A DNA stretch of 64,000 nucleotides from Micromonospora cremea (GTDB lineage Bacteria > Actinomycetota > Actinomycetes > Mycobacteriales > Micromonosporaceae), in NCBI RefSeq assembly GCF_900143515.1, contig NZ_FSQT01000001.1, positions 930,001 to 994,000 on the forward strand, written 5' to 3'. The number at the start of each line of letters is the position of its first letter. The first letter of the stretch is position 1. Under the pieces are notes generated by a model that was not told where the DNA came from, made no database searches, and saw only the letters and a program-made list of their open reading frames with translations. This document shows positions 8,258 to 16,687 of this stretch, in pieces. Position numbers and translations under genes: made by a program.

Positions 8258-9537
8258 TTGATGAGGGCCTGCACCGCCCGGCCGGCCTCGCGCATGGCGT
8301 CGGCGGGCTTCGTCCTGCCCACCAGCACGGCCTGGACCTGCTCGGAGATGGCTGACTCCATCTGCGCGTACTGGGGGTACTTCCAGAACGGGTTCGGGGT
8401 GGCGGTGGCGGTGATCCGCTCGCTGAACTGCGAGGTGAACTGGTCGGTTTTCACCTGCTCGGAGGCGAGCGCCGTGGTGGTGGTGGGCGGCAGCGAGAGG
8501 TCCTTGAAGTAGCCGAGGACGGTCTGCTCGTCGGAGGTGAGCCACTTGGCGAAGTCGGTGGCGGTGTTGGCGCCCTCGCCCTCGACGACCACGACGGCGT
8601 GGCCCCACTGCACGGCCCGGGGCTTGTCGCCGGCGTTCTTCACCGGCCGGGCGATGGGGTCGAGCTTGTCGGCGATGGACTTGTCGGGGGAGCCCTTCAC
8701 CACGAAGTCCCGCCCGACGATGGCGTCGTCGTACATCGCGGTCTTGCCCTGGGCGAAGAGGGTACGGGCGTCGATTCGCTCCACGTCAGGGGCGATCAGC
8801 TTCTCGTCGTAGAGCTTCTTGTACCAGGTGACCGCCTCGACGCTGGCGTCGTCGCCGACGGTGACCTTGTCCCCGTCGAGCAGCGGGCTGCCGAAGGTCT
8901 GCATCCAGATGAGGATGTCCTTGAGCTGGGCGACCTTCGTCGACGCGGCGTACGGGATGACGCCGGTGCCCTTGAGGGCGCGCAGCGCCGCCTCGAAGTC
9001 GGCGATGGTCGCGGGCGCACTGCTGATGCCGGCCTTCTGCATCAGGTCGCGGTTGACGATCAGGCCGATCGCGGCGGTGGTCCAGGGCAGGCCGACCTGC
9101 TTGCCGTCCACCTGGCCGGAGGTGAGCGCGGCCTCGGTGTAGCCGGCGTCCTTGGCGATGTCGCCGAGGTCCCGCAGCTTGCCGAGCGCGGCGAGGCCGG
9201 CCAGCCAGGCGATGTCCATCTGGGCCGCGCCCGTGAACTGGCCGCCGCGCACCTGGAGGGTGAGCTGGTTCAGATAGTTGTTGTAGGCCAGCGGCACGCC
9301 GTTGACGGTGATGCCCGCCTTGCTGCCGTACCCGCTCATCAACTTTTCGATGGTGGCCTTCGAGGCGTTGTCGGCCAGGCTCCAGGACGCGAACGAGAAC
9401 GGGGTGGCGGACTTGGCGGTGTCCTCCTCGGGGCCGTCGGCGCTCGGCGCGCAGGCGGCCATCCCGCCGAAGCCGACGGCGCCGGCGCCGAGTCCGACGA
9501 GGCGGAGCATGTCCCTGCGGGAAAGGTTGCTACTCAT
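8254..9537 (-). CDS. ABC transporter sugar-binding lipoprotein (family 1 solute-binding)
   Basis: 427 residues, ATG preceded by GGAGGT at ideal spacing. The N-terminus SRRDMLRLVGLGAG then MAACA combines a twin-arginine motif with a lipobox, so it is probably exported folded and lipidated. The body has the MalE-like pattern VNGVPLAYNNYLNQL, DIAWLAGLAALG, GKQVGLPWTTAAIGLIVNRDL and FAQGKTAMYDD. It delivers an oligosaccharide to the two permeases encoded immediately upstream. No ATPase gene is nearby, which is normal in actinobacteria that use a shared MsiK-type ATPase. Confidence 0.9.
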   Translation of the reverse strand: MSSNLSRRDMLRLVGLGAGAVGFGGMAACAPSADGPEEDTAKSATPFSFASWSLADNASKATIEKLMSGYGSKAGITVNGVPLAYNNYLNQLTLQVRGGQFTGAAQMDIAWLAGLAALGKLRDLGDIAKDAGYTEAALTSGQVDGKQVGLPWTTAAIGLIVNRDLMQKAGISSAPATIADFEAALRALKGTGVIPYAASTKVAQLKDILIWMQTFGSPLLDGDKVTVGDDASVEAVTWYKKLYDEKLIAPDVERIDARTLFAQGKTAMYDDAIVGRDFVVKGSPDKSIADKLDPIARPVKNAGDKPRAVQWGHAVVVVEGEGANTATDFAKWLTSDEQTVLGYFKDLSLPPTTTTALASEQVKTDQFTSQFSERITATATPNPFWKYPQYAQMESAISEQVQAVLVGRTKPADAMREAGRAVQALIK

Positions 9538-9563
9538 TGGTGGACCTCCGGGACGGGTGGGGG

Positions 9564-10409
9564 TTATCCCTTGATGGCGCCGGCGGTGATGCCGCCGACC
9601 AGGAATCGTTGGAGTGCGATGAACGCGACGACGACGGGCAGGGACGCGATCAGGGACGCGGCCATGAGTTCGGCCCACTGCGCGGTCGCCTCGCCGAGGA
9701 AGGCGTTGACCAGTCCCGGCGGCAGCGTCGTCTTCTCGCGGCCGGCGAGGGTGAGGGCGAAGATGAAGTCGTTCCAGCCGCGGACGAAGGCGAACAGTCC
9801 GGCGGCGATGAGGCCGGGCGCCGACAGCGGCAGGATGACCGAGTGGATGGTGCGCAGCCGGGACGCGCCGTCGACGCGGGCGGCCTCGACGAGGGTGTCA
9901 GGGATGGTGTCGAAGAAGCCCTTGAGCATCCAGACGCAGAGCGGCAGCGTGAACGTGGTGAACGACAGCACCAGCGCGGTATAGGTGTCGAGCAGGTGAT
10001 AGGCGCTGAACAGGGCGTAGAGGGTGACCAGCAGCAGCGCCTGGGGAAACATCTGTGAGCTGAGCACGAAGTACATCAGGCTGCGCCGGCCGCGGAAGCG
10101 GAACTTGGAGAAGGCGTAGCCCATGTAGGCGGAGACGATGACGCTCAGCACCGCGGTGATGACCGAGACGACCAGGCTGTTGAACAGGTAGCGGGCCAGC
10201 GCGGGCTCGTCGGCGAGCCGCGCGAAGTTGTCCAGGGTGAGCTGGGTGGGGATGAACGACGGCGGGTAGCGGAAGGTTTGCTGGGCCGGCGTGAACGCGG
10301 TGGCGAGCATCCAGTAGACGGGCAGCAGCCCGAAGCCGCCGAGGACGACCACGGCGATCCAGGCCGCGGTGCGCGAGCCACGGGTGTCGCGTGCGGAGCG
10401 CTTGCTCAC
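9564..10409 (-). CDS. ABC sugar transporter permease, MalG type
   Basis: 281 residues with six predicted membrane helices. The cytoplasmic EAA loop is visible as LVEAARVDGASRLRTIHSVILPL. GTG start at 10409 overlaps the stop of the partner permease as GTGA. It forms the channel with the 10406-11353 product. Confidence 0.92.
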   Translation of the reverse strand: MSKRSARDTRGSRTAAWIAVVVLGGFGLLPVYWMLATAFTPAQQTFRYPPSFIPTQLTLDNFARLADEPALARYLFNSLVVSVITAVLSVIVSAYMGYAFSKFRFRGRRSLMYFVLSSQMFPQALLLVTLYALFSAYHLLDTYTALVLSFTTFTLPLCVWMLKGFFDTIPDTLVEAARVDGASRLRTIHSVILPLSAPGLIAAGLFAFVRGWNDFIFALTLAGREKTTLPPGLVNAFLGEATAQWAELMAASLIASLPVVVAFIALQRFLVGGITAGAIKG

Positions 10410-11353
10410 AGCTGTCCCTCCCGCTCGGACCGGCGGACGTAGATGGCGACCATGCCGAGCAGCAGCACCATCCACAGCAGGCCGAGCGCGCCCGCGCGAC
10501 CGAGGTCGAAGCCTTGGAAGGCGGTCTCGTAGACGGCGGTGGCGAAAGTCTCGGTCGCACCGGCCGGGCCGCCACCGGTCATCACGTAGATCAGGTCGAA
10601 GTGCTGGAAGTTCCAGATCAGTTCCAGCAGCAGGACGATGCCGATGATGCCGCGCAGGTGCGGCAGGGTGACGGCGAAGAACCGCTGCACGGCGCCGGCG
10701 CCGTCGGTCTCGGCCGCCTCGTGCAGCTCGACCGGCACGGTCTGGAGGCCGGCGAGAAGCATCACCATGATCCAGGGAAAGCTGGCCCAGGTCTTGGCGA
10801 TGATGACGGCGGTCATCGCGGTGCCCGGCGCGGCGAGCCAGGCCCGCGGGGCGTCGATCAGCCCGAGGGCCTCCAGGGCGCCGTTGGCCAGGCCGTAGTT
10901 CGCGTTGAAGATCCACATCCAGAGGAACGACACGACGACGCTGGGCACCAGCCAGGGGATGAGCAGCAGCCCACGCAGCGTGGCCCGGCCACGGATGCGG
11001 GTGTTGAGCGCCAGGGCCAGGCCGAGACCGACGAGGAAAGGCGCGACGGTGGCGCCGACGGTGAACACCAGGGTCTGGCGCAGCAGCCGCCAGAAGTCGC
11101 CGCCGAGCAGATCGGTGATGTTCTGCAGGCCCACGAAGGTGCGGCCGGGCTCGACGAGGCTCTGCTCGAAGAACGCGGTGACCAGGGAGGCGACCAGCGG
11201 ATAGACGACGATGGCGGCGAGCATCGCCAGGGCCGGCAGCATGAGCAGCGCGGCGAAGGCGCCGTCGCCGAGCGACCGGGGCGGCCGACCGCCGGCCGGC
11301 GGTGGCGCCGGTGTACCGCCGTCGGTGTCGCGGGGGGCGGTCTCCGTGCTCAT
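10406..11353 (-). CDS. ABC sugar transporter permease, MalF type
   Basis: 315 residues; a proline-rich cytoplasmic N-terminus of about 30 residues precedes six membrane helices. The EAA loop reads LHEAAETDGAGAVQRFFAVTLPHL. The ATG overlaps the IclR stop by ATGA, so regulator and permease are translationally coupled. Confidence 0.92.
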   Translation of the reverse strand: MSTETAPRDTDGGTPAPPPAGGRPPRSLGDGAFAALLMLPALAMLAAIVVYPLVASLVTAFFEQSLVEPGRTFVGLQNITDLLGGDFWRLLRQTLVFTVGATVAPFLVGLGLALALNTRIRGRATLRGLLLIPWLVPSVVVSFLWMWIFNANYGLANGALEALGLIDAPRAWLAAPGTAMTAVIIAKTWASFPWIMVMLLAGLQTVPVELHEAAETDGAGAVQRFFAVTLPHLRGIIGIVLLLELIWNFQHFDLIYVMTGGGPAGATETFATAVYETAFQGFDLGRAGALGLLWMVLLLGMVAIYVRRSEREGQL

Positions 11354-12156
11354 CGGACGGCCTGCAGCCGGGTGGGGATGCGGTCGGCGGGACCGAGGTA
11401 ACCCAGTCCCGTGCTGATCGCGTCGGCGGCTTCGATGACCATGCGGGACAACTCGGCCTCCCGGGTGTCGAGGTCGATCGCGGAGAGCGGGCCGGAGACC
11501 GACAGGGCGGCGCATACGGCGCCGGTGCGGTCGAGGATCGGGGAGGCGACGCAGGCGCGGCCGAGGGCGAGTTCCTCGACCTCGGTGGCGTAGCGCCGCT
11601 GCGCGGCCTGTTCGACGGCCGTGTCGAGGGCGGCGTGGTCGGTGATGGTGGACGGGGTGTAGGGCGGCAGGTCGGGCAGGAGCGCCCGGCGCTGCTCGGC
11701 GTCGGTGCCGATCAGCAGGCACTTGCCGAGCCCGGTGGCGTGCAGCGGGTTGTGCTGACCCATGAGGACGAACGACCGCGGCGCGAGGGTGCCCTCGAAG
11801 TTGCACAGGTAGAACAGCGTCGCGCCGCTGCGGACCGCGACGTTGGCGCCGAGGCCGAGTTCGGCGGCGAGGTTCTGCGCGCGTTGGCGCGCCTCGCGGT
11901 GCACCGGGTGGCTGTTGAGGGCGACGCCGGCCATGGTGATTAGCGCGGGACCGAGCTGGTAGAGGCCGCTGAGCTGGTCGCGTTGCACGAGGTCGCAGGC
12001 TTCGAGGGTGGCCAGCAGGCGGGACGCGGTCGACTGGCCGAGTCCGGCGTGGCGGGCCACGTCGGACACGCGCAGTGCGGGCTGGCCGGCGAGGAAGGCG
12101 TTCAGCACGGCGGCCGCCTTCTCCACGCTCTGGTTGGTGCCCTGATCACTCGCCAC
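11350..12156 (-). CDS. IclR-family transcriptional regulator (paralogue 2), first gene of the leftward arm
   Basis: 268 residues from GTG 12156, chosen because AAGGAG lies 7-8 bases upstream; an ATG at 12180 is in frame. Winged helix at residues about 8-70 (LRVSDVARHAGLGQSTASRLLATLE) and ligand domain NPLHATGLGKCLL, RYATEVEELALGRACVASPI. It is a near paralogue of the 4579-5400 protein. As the first gene of the leftward operon and divergent from the sugar-acid pathway genes, it most likely controls both arms and responds to a keto-deoxy acid or uronate intermediate. Confidence 0.9.
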   Translation of the reverse strand: MASDQGTNQSVEKAAAVLNAFLAGQPALRVSDVARHAGLGQSTASRLLATLEACDLVQRDQLSGLYQLGPALITMAGVALNSHPVHREARQRAQNLAAELGLGANVAVRSGATLFYLCNFEGTLAPRSFVLMGQHNPLHATGLGKCLLIGTDAEQRRALLPDLPPYTPSTITDHAALDTAVEQAAQRRYATEVEELALGRACVASPILDRTGAVCAALSVSGPLSAIDLDTREAELSRMVIEAADAISTGLGYLGPADRIPTRLQAVR

Positions 12157-12208
12157 CGGCTCTCCTTCTGGACGTTCCATCCATTGCTGTGTCAGAGTGG
12201 CGCTCATG

Positions 12209-12246
12209 TTGCATCGTGTCAACCGCCGATTGCATACGAGTTGCAG
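12209..12246. promoter_or_regulatory. Divergent control region with repeated TTGCAT half-sites
   Basis: TTGCATCG (12209), TTGCATAC (12230) and TTGCAG (12241) recur between the divergent IclR gene and the 1085-aa gene. A TTGACA -35 candidate for the leftward promoter lies on the minus strand at 12222-12217. TTGCATA/TATGCAA also forms an inverted repeat beside another IclR gene at 62000-62054, supporting a role as operator. Assignment is inference. Confidence 0.45.
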
Positions 12247-12269
12247 GACCACGCCGCGGGGGCGGTTCT

Positions 12270-15200
12270 GTGACATCTGAACGTGGATTCCTGGCCTTCG
12301 ACGGCCCGACGGAGGTCGACGGCCACGGCCACCCGGACGGGCGGCACCTGCTCAGCGCGGCGCTGCCGGCGATGGCGGGCAACTACGCGGTCCGCACCGC
12401 CGTGCGGGTGCCCGAACCGCGACACGGGACCGGCGTCAGCGCCGCCGAACTGCGGGTCAACGCCGACGCCGAGCGCTGGTACGCGATCCAGCTGCGGATC
12501 CGCACCGGTGTGCGGTACCTGTCGGTGTTGCGGCACGCCGACGGACGCGCCGAGCTGCTCGCCGACGACATCCTGTCCTTCGACTTCGCGCGGTATCTGC
12601 CCGTCGAGGTCACCGTCGTCGACGGCCGGCTCACCGTCGCGGTGGACGGGCGGACGGCGGCGGTCGTCACCGACGGGGAGCCGCTCGACGGCGGCGGGGT
12701 GGGCATCGGGGCGACCGGGATGGCCGCCGGGTTCGCTCCGGTGGAGGTGGTCGATCTCGGTCCGCGCACGCCGATCCCCGCCGACCGCGCCGACGCAGTC
12801 GGACCGGATCCGACCACAGCCGTGGTCGAGTCGTACGCCGCGGTCGAGGGTGCCGCGCACCGCCTCGAAATCGCCCGGCTGCGGTGGGCCGGCGGGTCCG
12901 GGTACGCCGCCGAGCTGCTCGTCCGGGCGGACGGCGGCTGGGAACCGGTGAGCGGCGACCGGTTCGGCGAGCGGTGGCTGGTGCTGCACGGCGACGGAGG
13001 CAGCCGCCGCAATCCACAGCGGAGCCTCGACCGGCACCCGGTGACCTTCGACCAGGTCGAGCTGCTCGCCCCGGACGCGGTCCGGCTGCGCGGCGGGCAC
13101 CCAGAGCTGTTCACCCTCACGGTCACCTGGCGGCTGGCCGGGCCGCACCCCACGGTGGAGATCGAGCTGACCCCGCAGCTCGACGGCCGCTTGGTGGTCG
13201 CCTACCGGGCGTTCGCCGCCGTGCCCGTCGACGAGGTCGAGGAGGTGCTGTGCGGGCCGCTGCGGCACGCCCGGATGGTCGGCGGGCCGGCGTCCGTCGG
13301 CCGCGACGAGCTGTTCGCGCCGCTCTGCCTGGTGCAGCGCGGCCCCGTCACCACCGGGCTGTTCGCCCCGGCCGCGGAGCTGCCGTTCGAGTACGAGTCG
13401 GCCCGCGGCGACGACGACCAGCCGTTCGGGATGAGCATCGGCACCCCCGAGGGCACCGTGCAGCCCACTCTCTACGCCCCGCAGTACGGCCGGCGGGCCG
13501 ACCTGCGCGCCGGCGAGCCGTACCGGTTCACCGTCGGGGTGTACGCCGGCCGCGCCGAGCTGTACGACGCCTACCGCGACCTGCTGCGCGGTGAGTACGG
13601 CTACACCGCCTACCGGCGCAACGTCCACGCCTCGCTGACCGACACGGTGCACAACCTGATCGACCTGATGAAGGCCGGCCCGGACACCGACGACCGGGTC
13701 GACTACCAGGATTCGCCGAGCGGCTGGTGGAGCCGGGCGAAGGGCTTCATCGACATCGAGAATGACCAGGCGGTCCGGGCGACCACCACGTCGGTGCTGC
13801 TCGGCGCGTACCAGCTGACCGGTGACGACGAGCTGTACGAGACCCGGGCGCTGCCGACGGTCGAGTTCCACCTGTCCCGCAACGCGTACGGATGGACGCC
13901 GCGCCAGGAGGCCACCGTCTACGGCGACCCGACGAAGAACACGCTGTGCGGCACTCCGTTCGGCGCGCCCGCGCTCGGCCCGCTGTACGCGCTGTCCCGG
14001 GGCGGGCTCACCGCCGCCCGGGAGCTGGCGCTCTCCGCCCTCGACGCGCAGGACTACTGGCTGAAGCGGACGCCGATGAGCGCGCCGCTGGCCGCGTACC
14101 GGATGACCCGGGATCCGAAGCTGCGGCAGCAGGCCGAGGAGGCCGCCGAGCGGTACCTCGCGGAGGAACTCGACCAGCCATACGGCGGCGAGGCCGACCC
14201 GCACGACTTCGCGATCTACTACTGCCGCGCGTGGATCGAGCTGCTGGAGATGTACACCGAGACCGGCCGCCGCCGCTACCTCGACGCCGCGCACCGCGAG
14301 GCGAAACGGTTCGTCACCATGGTGTTCGCCCGCCCGGTGCCAGACGGCACGATGACCGTGCCGCAGCGGCCGCTCTTCGTCGACCGGCAGATCGAGCTCA
14401 CCGGTTGGTGGGACCCGGCCGATCTCTACGACTACCCGGCCACCGATGTGCCCGACGAGCAGGTGCCCGGCTGGCAGGTTTCACCGACCGGGCTGAGCAT
14501 CGAGGCGATGAACACCTACCGGTTCAACGGGTTCACCCTCAACCCGGCGTGGGCGCCGTTCCTGCTCCGCCTCGCCGCGCACACCGGCGACGACCTGCTG
14601 CGGGACGTGGCGCACAACGCGCTGGTCGGCCGGTTCACCAACTACCCCGGCTACTACTACCGGCAGCTGACGGTCCACCACCTGCGCCCGGACTTCCCCT
14701 GGACCGGTCCGTTCGGCAACACCACCATCTACTACCACCACGCACCCGCCCAACTCGGCATGGCCATCGACTACCTCATCGCCGAGCACGAGACCCGCTC
14801 CGGCGGCGCGATCACCTTCCCCGCCGAGTTCGAGCAGAACTACGTCTGGTTCGCCTACCACGTCTACGGCCACCGGCCCGGCCGCTTCCACGGCGAGGAC
14901 GGCGTCTGGCTGTGGCTGCCCAAGGGCCTGGTGCGGCTGGACACCGAGCAGGTCAACTGGATCGCCGCCGAGGGCGGGGACCGGCTCTGCGTCAGCCTCA
15001 CCAACGCGTCGGCCACCCCGACCACGGTCACTGTCACGCTGGACCCGGCACGGGTGCCCATGACGGCCGCCACCCGGTACCGGGCAACGGTGATCCGCGA
15101 CCGCTGCGCACCGCAGGAGGCGACCATGGTCGACCACCAGCTCACCGTCGAGGTGTCCGGGCACGGCATCACCGCGATCGTCGTACATGGCGTCGGCCCG

Positions 15201-15527
15201 CTGGACGTACCGCTGCACCGCACCGACGCGGCGCCGGTCGGCGCGCACCACTTCGACGACGGCCCAGTGGGTCCGGTGCGCGGCATCTTGATCCCCAAGC
15301 CGGACGGCAGCCGCTACCACGCCTACGTGCAGGCGGCCCACCGCGAGCCGGCGACCCTGCACTGGTCGCTCGACGACGGCGCCACCTGGCGGCAGCTCGA
15401 CCGCACCGTGCACCCCAACGAGTGGACCGTGCCCGTGGACGACCTGTCCGCAGCGTTCACCTACGTCCTGCAAATCGGCGACCGGCGGTCCCGGCCGGTG
15501 CGGCTGGCCTGCGGACAGGAGGCGTGA
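12270..15527 (+). CDS. Large cytosolic protein, probable alpha/alpha-barrel glycan-active enzyme of unassigned family
   Basis: 1085 residues from GTG 12270 (GGGGCGG upstream); no signal peptide. I do not recognise a named family. Residues about 1-170 look like a LamG/jelly-roll domain (YAVRTAVRVPEP, YLPVEVTVVDGRLTVAVDG). Residues about 180-430 are beta-rich, with HPTVEIELTPQLDGR resembling the N-terminal super-sandwich of many lyases and hydrolases. Residues about 450-840 are helical with aromatic pairs typical of six-hairpin barrels (HNLIDLMKAG, AIYYCRAWIELLEMYTETG, YRFNGFTLNPAWAPFL, NYPGYYYRQ). A beta-sandwich tail follows (LCVSLTNASATPTTVTVTL, EPATLHWSLDDGATW). It heads the sugar-acid operon and overlaps the next gene by one base (TGATG). 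An intracellular glycosidase or lyase acting on the imported oligosaccharide is the likeliest role. Confidence 0.7.
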   Translation: MTSERGFLAFDGPTEVDGHGHPDGRHLLSAALPAMAGNYAVRTAVRVPEPRHGTGVSAAELRVNADAERWYAIQLRIRTGVRYLSVLRHADGRAELLADDILSFDFARYLPVEVTVVDGRLTVAVDGRTAAVVTDGEPLDGGGVGIGATGMAAGFAPVEVVDLGPRTPIPADRADAVGPDPTTAVVESYAAVEGAAHRLEIARLRWAGGSGYAAELLVRADGGWEPVSGDRFGERWLVLHGDGGSRRNPQRSLDRHPVTFDQVELLAPDAVRLRGGHPELFTLTVTWRLAGPHPTVEIELTPQLDGRLVVAYRAFAAVPVDEVEEVLCGPLRHARMVGGPASVGRDELFAPLCLVQRGPVTTGLFAPAAELPFEYESARGDDDQPFGMSIGTPEGTVQPTLYAPQYGRRADLRAGEPYRFTVGVYAGRAELYDAYRDLLRGEYGYTAYRRNVHASLTDTVHNLIDLMKAGPDTDDRVDYQDSPSGWWSRAKGFIDIENDQAVRATTTSVLLGAYQLTGDDELYETRALPTVEFHLSRNAYGWTPRQEATVYGDPTKNTLCGTPFGAPALGPLYALSRGGLTAARELALSALDAQDYWLKRTPMSAPLAAYRMTRDPKLRQQAEEAAERYLAEELDQPYGGEADPHDFAIYYCRAWIELLEMYTETGRRRYLDAAHREAKRFVTMVFARPVPDGTMTVPQRPLFVDRQIELTGWWDPADLYDYPATDVPDEQVPGWQVSPTGLSIEAMNTYRFNGFTLNPAWAPFLLRLAAHTGDDLLRDVAHNALVGRFTNYPGYYYRQLTVHHLRPDFPWTGPFGNTTIYYHHAPAQLGMAIDYLIAEHETRSGGAITFPAEFEQNYVWFAYHVYGHRPGRFHGEDGVWLWLPKGLVRLDTEQVNWIAAEGGDRLCVSLTNASATPTTVTVTLDPARVPMTAATRYRATVIRDRCAPQEATMVDHQLTVEVSGHGITAIVVHGVGPLDVPLHRTDAAPVGAHHFDDGPVGPVRGILIPKPDGSRYHAYVQAAHREPATLHWSLDDGATWRQLDRTVHPNEWTVPVDDLSAAFTYVLQIGDRRSRPVRLACGQEA

Positions 15528-16687
15528 TGCGAGTCCGCGAGGTGCGCACCCACGTGCTGAAGGTACGCGCTGACGAGGCGTACCTGGGGCCGAAGAGCGA
15601 CGGGAGCGCCATCGGCGGCGGCTACGAGGTCCGCGAGCCGTGGCGCAGCCTCTACTCGTCCCGCTACGAGACGCTGCTGGTGGAGGTGGTGGCCGAGGAC
15701 GGCACCACCGGCTGGGGAGAGGCCCTCGCGCCGGTGGCGCCGGAAGTGCCGGCCGCCGTGATCGACCTGCTGCTCGCGCCGGTGCTGGTCGGCATGGACG
15801 CCACCGCGCCGCGCCCGGCCTGGTACCGACTGCGCGACCTGATGCGCGAACGCGGGCACCTGGTCGGCCACCAAGCCGACGCGCTCGCCGCCGTGGACAT
15901 CGCACTCTGGGACGTCGCCGGACGCCTGACCGGGCTCAGCATCGCCCAGCTGCTCGGCGGCGCGTTCCGCACCCGGCTGCCCACGTACGTCTCCGGACTG
16001 CCCCGCCCCACCGACCCGCAGCGCGCGGCGCTGGCCCGCAACTGGGCCGAGCGGGGCGCCGCTGCGGTCAAGCTGCATCTCGGCCACGGCGTCGCCGCCG
16101 ACCTGGCCACCGTCGACGCGGTCCGGGACGCCGCGCCCGGCCTGCGGATCGCGGTCGACGGGCACTGGGCGTACGGGGTGGACGAGGCGGTCGCGCTGGC
16201 CCGGGGGCTCGCCGACCGGAGCGCCTGGTTCCTGGAGGCGCCCCTGGCCCCGGAGGACATCGCCGGGCACGCCGAACTCGCGGCCCGCGCCACCGTTCCG
16301 ATCGCGGTCGGCGAGGCGCTACGCAACCGGTACGAGTTCGCGCAGTGGCTCGACGCCCGGGCGCTGCGGATCGCCCAGCCGGACGTGGCCCGCACCGGCA
16401 TCACCGAGGCGATGGCCATCGCCGAACTGTGCGCTGCCCGGCACGTGCCCGTCGCCCCGCACCACTCCGTCGGCATGGGCGTCGCCCTCGCCGCCGGCCT
16501 GCACGTCGCCGCGGCGGTCGCCGACCTCGCCGCGTTCGAGTACCAGCCGACCTCCACGGAGGTCGGATCCCGCATCCTCACCGGGCCGGTGCCCCTGCAC
16601 CCGGCCGCGTTCGACCTGCCCGCGGGACCCGGACTCGGCGTCGACGTCGACGTCGAGACGGTTCGCGCCCTGGCCAAGGAGTCCTGA
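15527..16687 (+). CDS. Enolase-superfamily sugar-acid dehydratase, copy 2
   Basis: 386 residues; ATG shares a base with the preceding stop. The full metal set is visible: VDGHWAYG (Asp), FLEAPLAPED (Glu), IAVGEALRN (Glu). AQPDVARTG (Asp), APHHSVGMG (His) and FEYQPTS complete the barrel. The first acid-base motif is VKLHLG (Lys-x-His) where galactonate/mandelate enzymes carry Lys-x-Lys, so stereochemistry of the substrate is open. The next gene, a DapA-like aldolase, starts directly after its stop, so the product is probably a 2-keto-3-deoxy acid handed to that enzyme. It is only distantly similar to copy 1, so the two dehydratases probably act on different acids. Confidence 0.88.
   Translation: MRVREVRTHVLKVRADEAYLGPKSDGSAIGGGYEVREPWRSLYSSRYETLLVEVVAEDGTTGWGEALAPVAPEVPAAVIDLLLAPVLVGMDATAPRPAWYRLRDLMRERGHLVGHQADALAAVDIALWDVAGRLTGLSIAQLLGGAFRTRLPTYVSGLPRPTDPQRAALARNWAERGAAAVKLHLGHGVAADLATVDAVRDAAPGLRIAVDGHWAYGVDEAVALARGLADRSAWFLEAPLAPEDIAGHAELAARATVPIAVGEALRNRYEFAQWLDARALRIAQPDVARTGITEAMAIAELCAARHVPVAPHHSVGMGVALAAGLHVAAAVADLAAFEYQPTSTEVGSRILTGPVPLHPAAFDLPAGPGLGVDVDVETVRALAKES

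Noticed and set aside
12219-14294. Long minus-strand frame opposite the 1085-aa gene
   Set aside because: Shadow frame: composition typical of antisense high-GC DNA, no start site, and the plus strand has clear codon bias.
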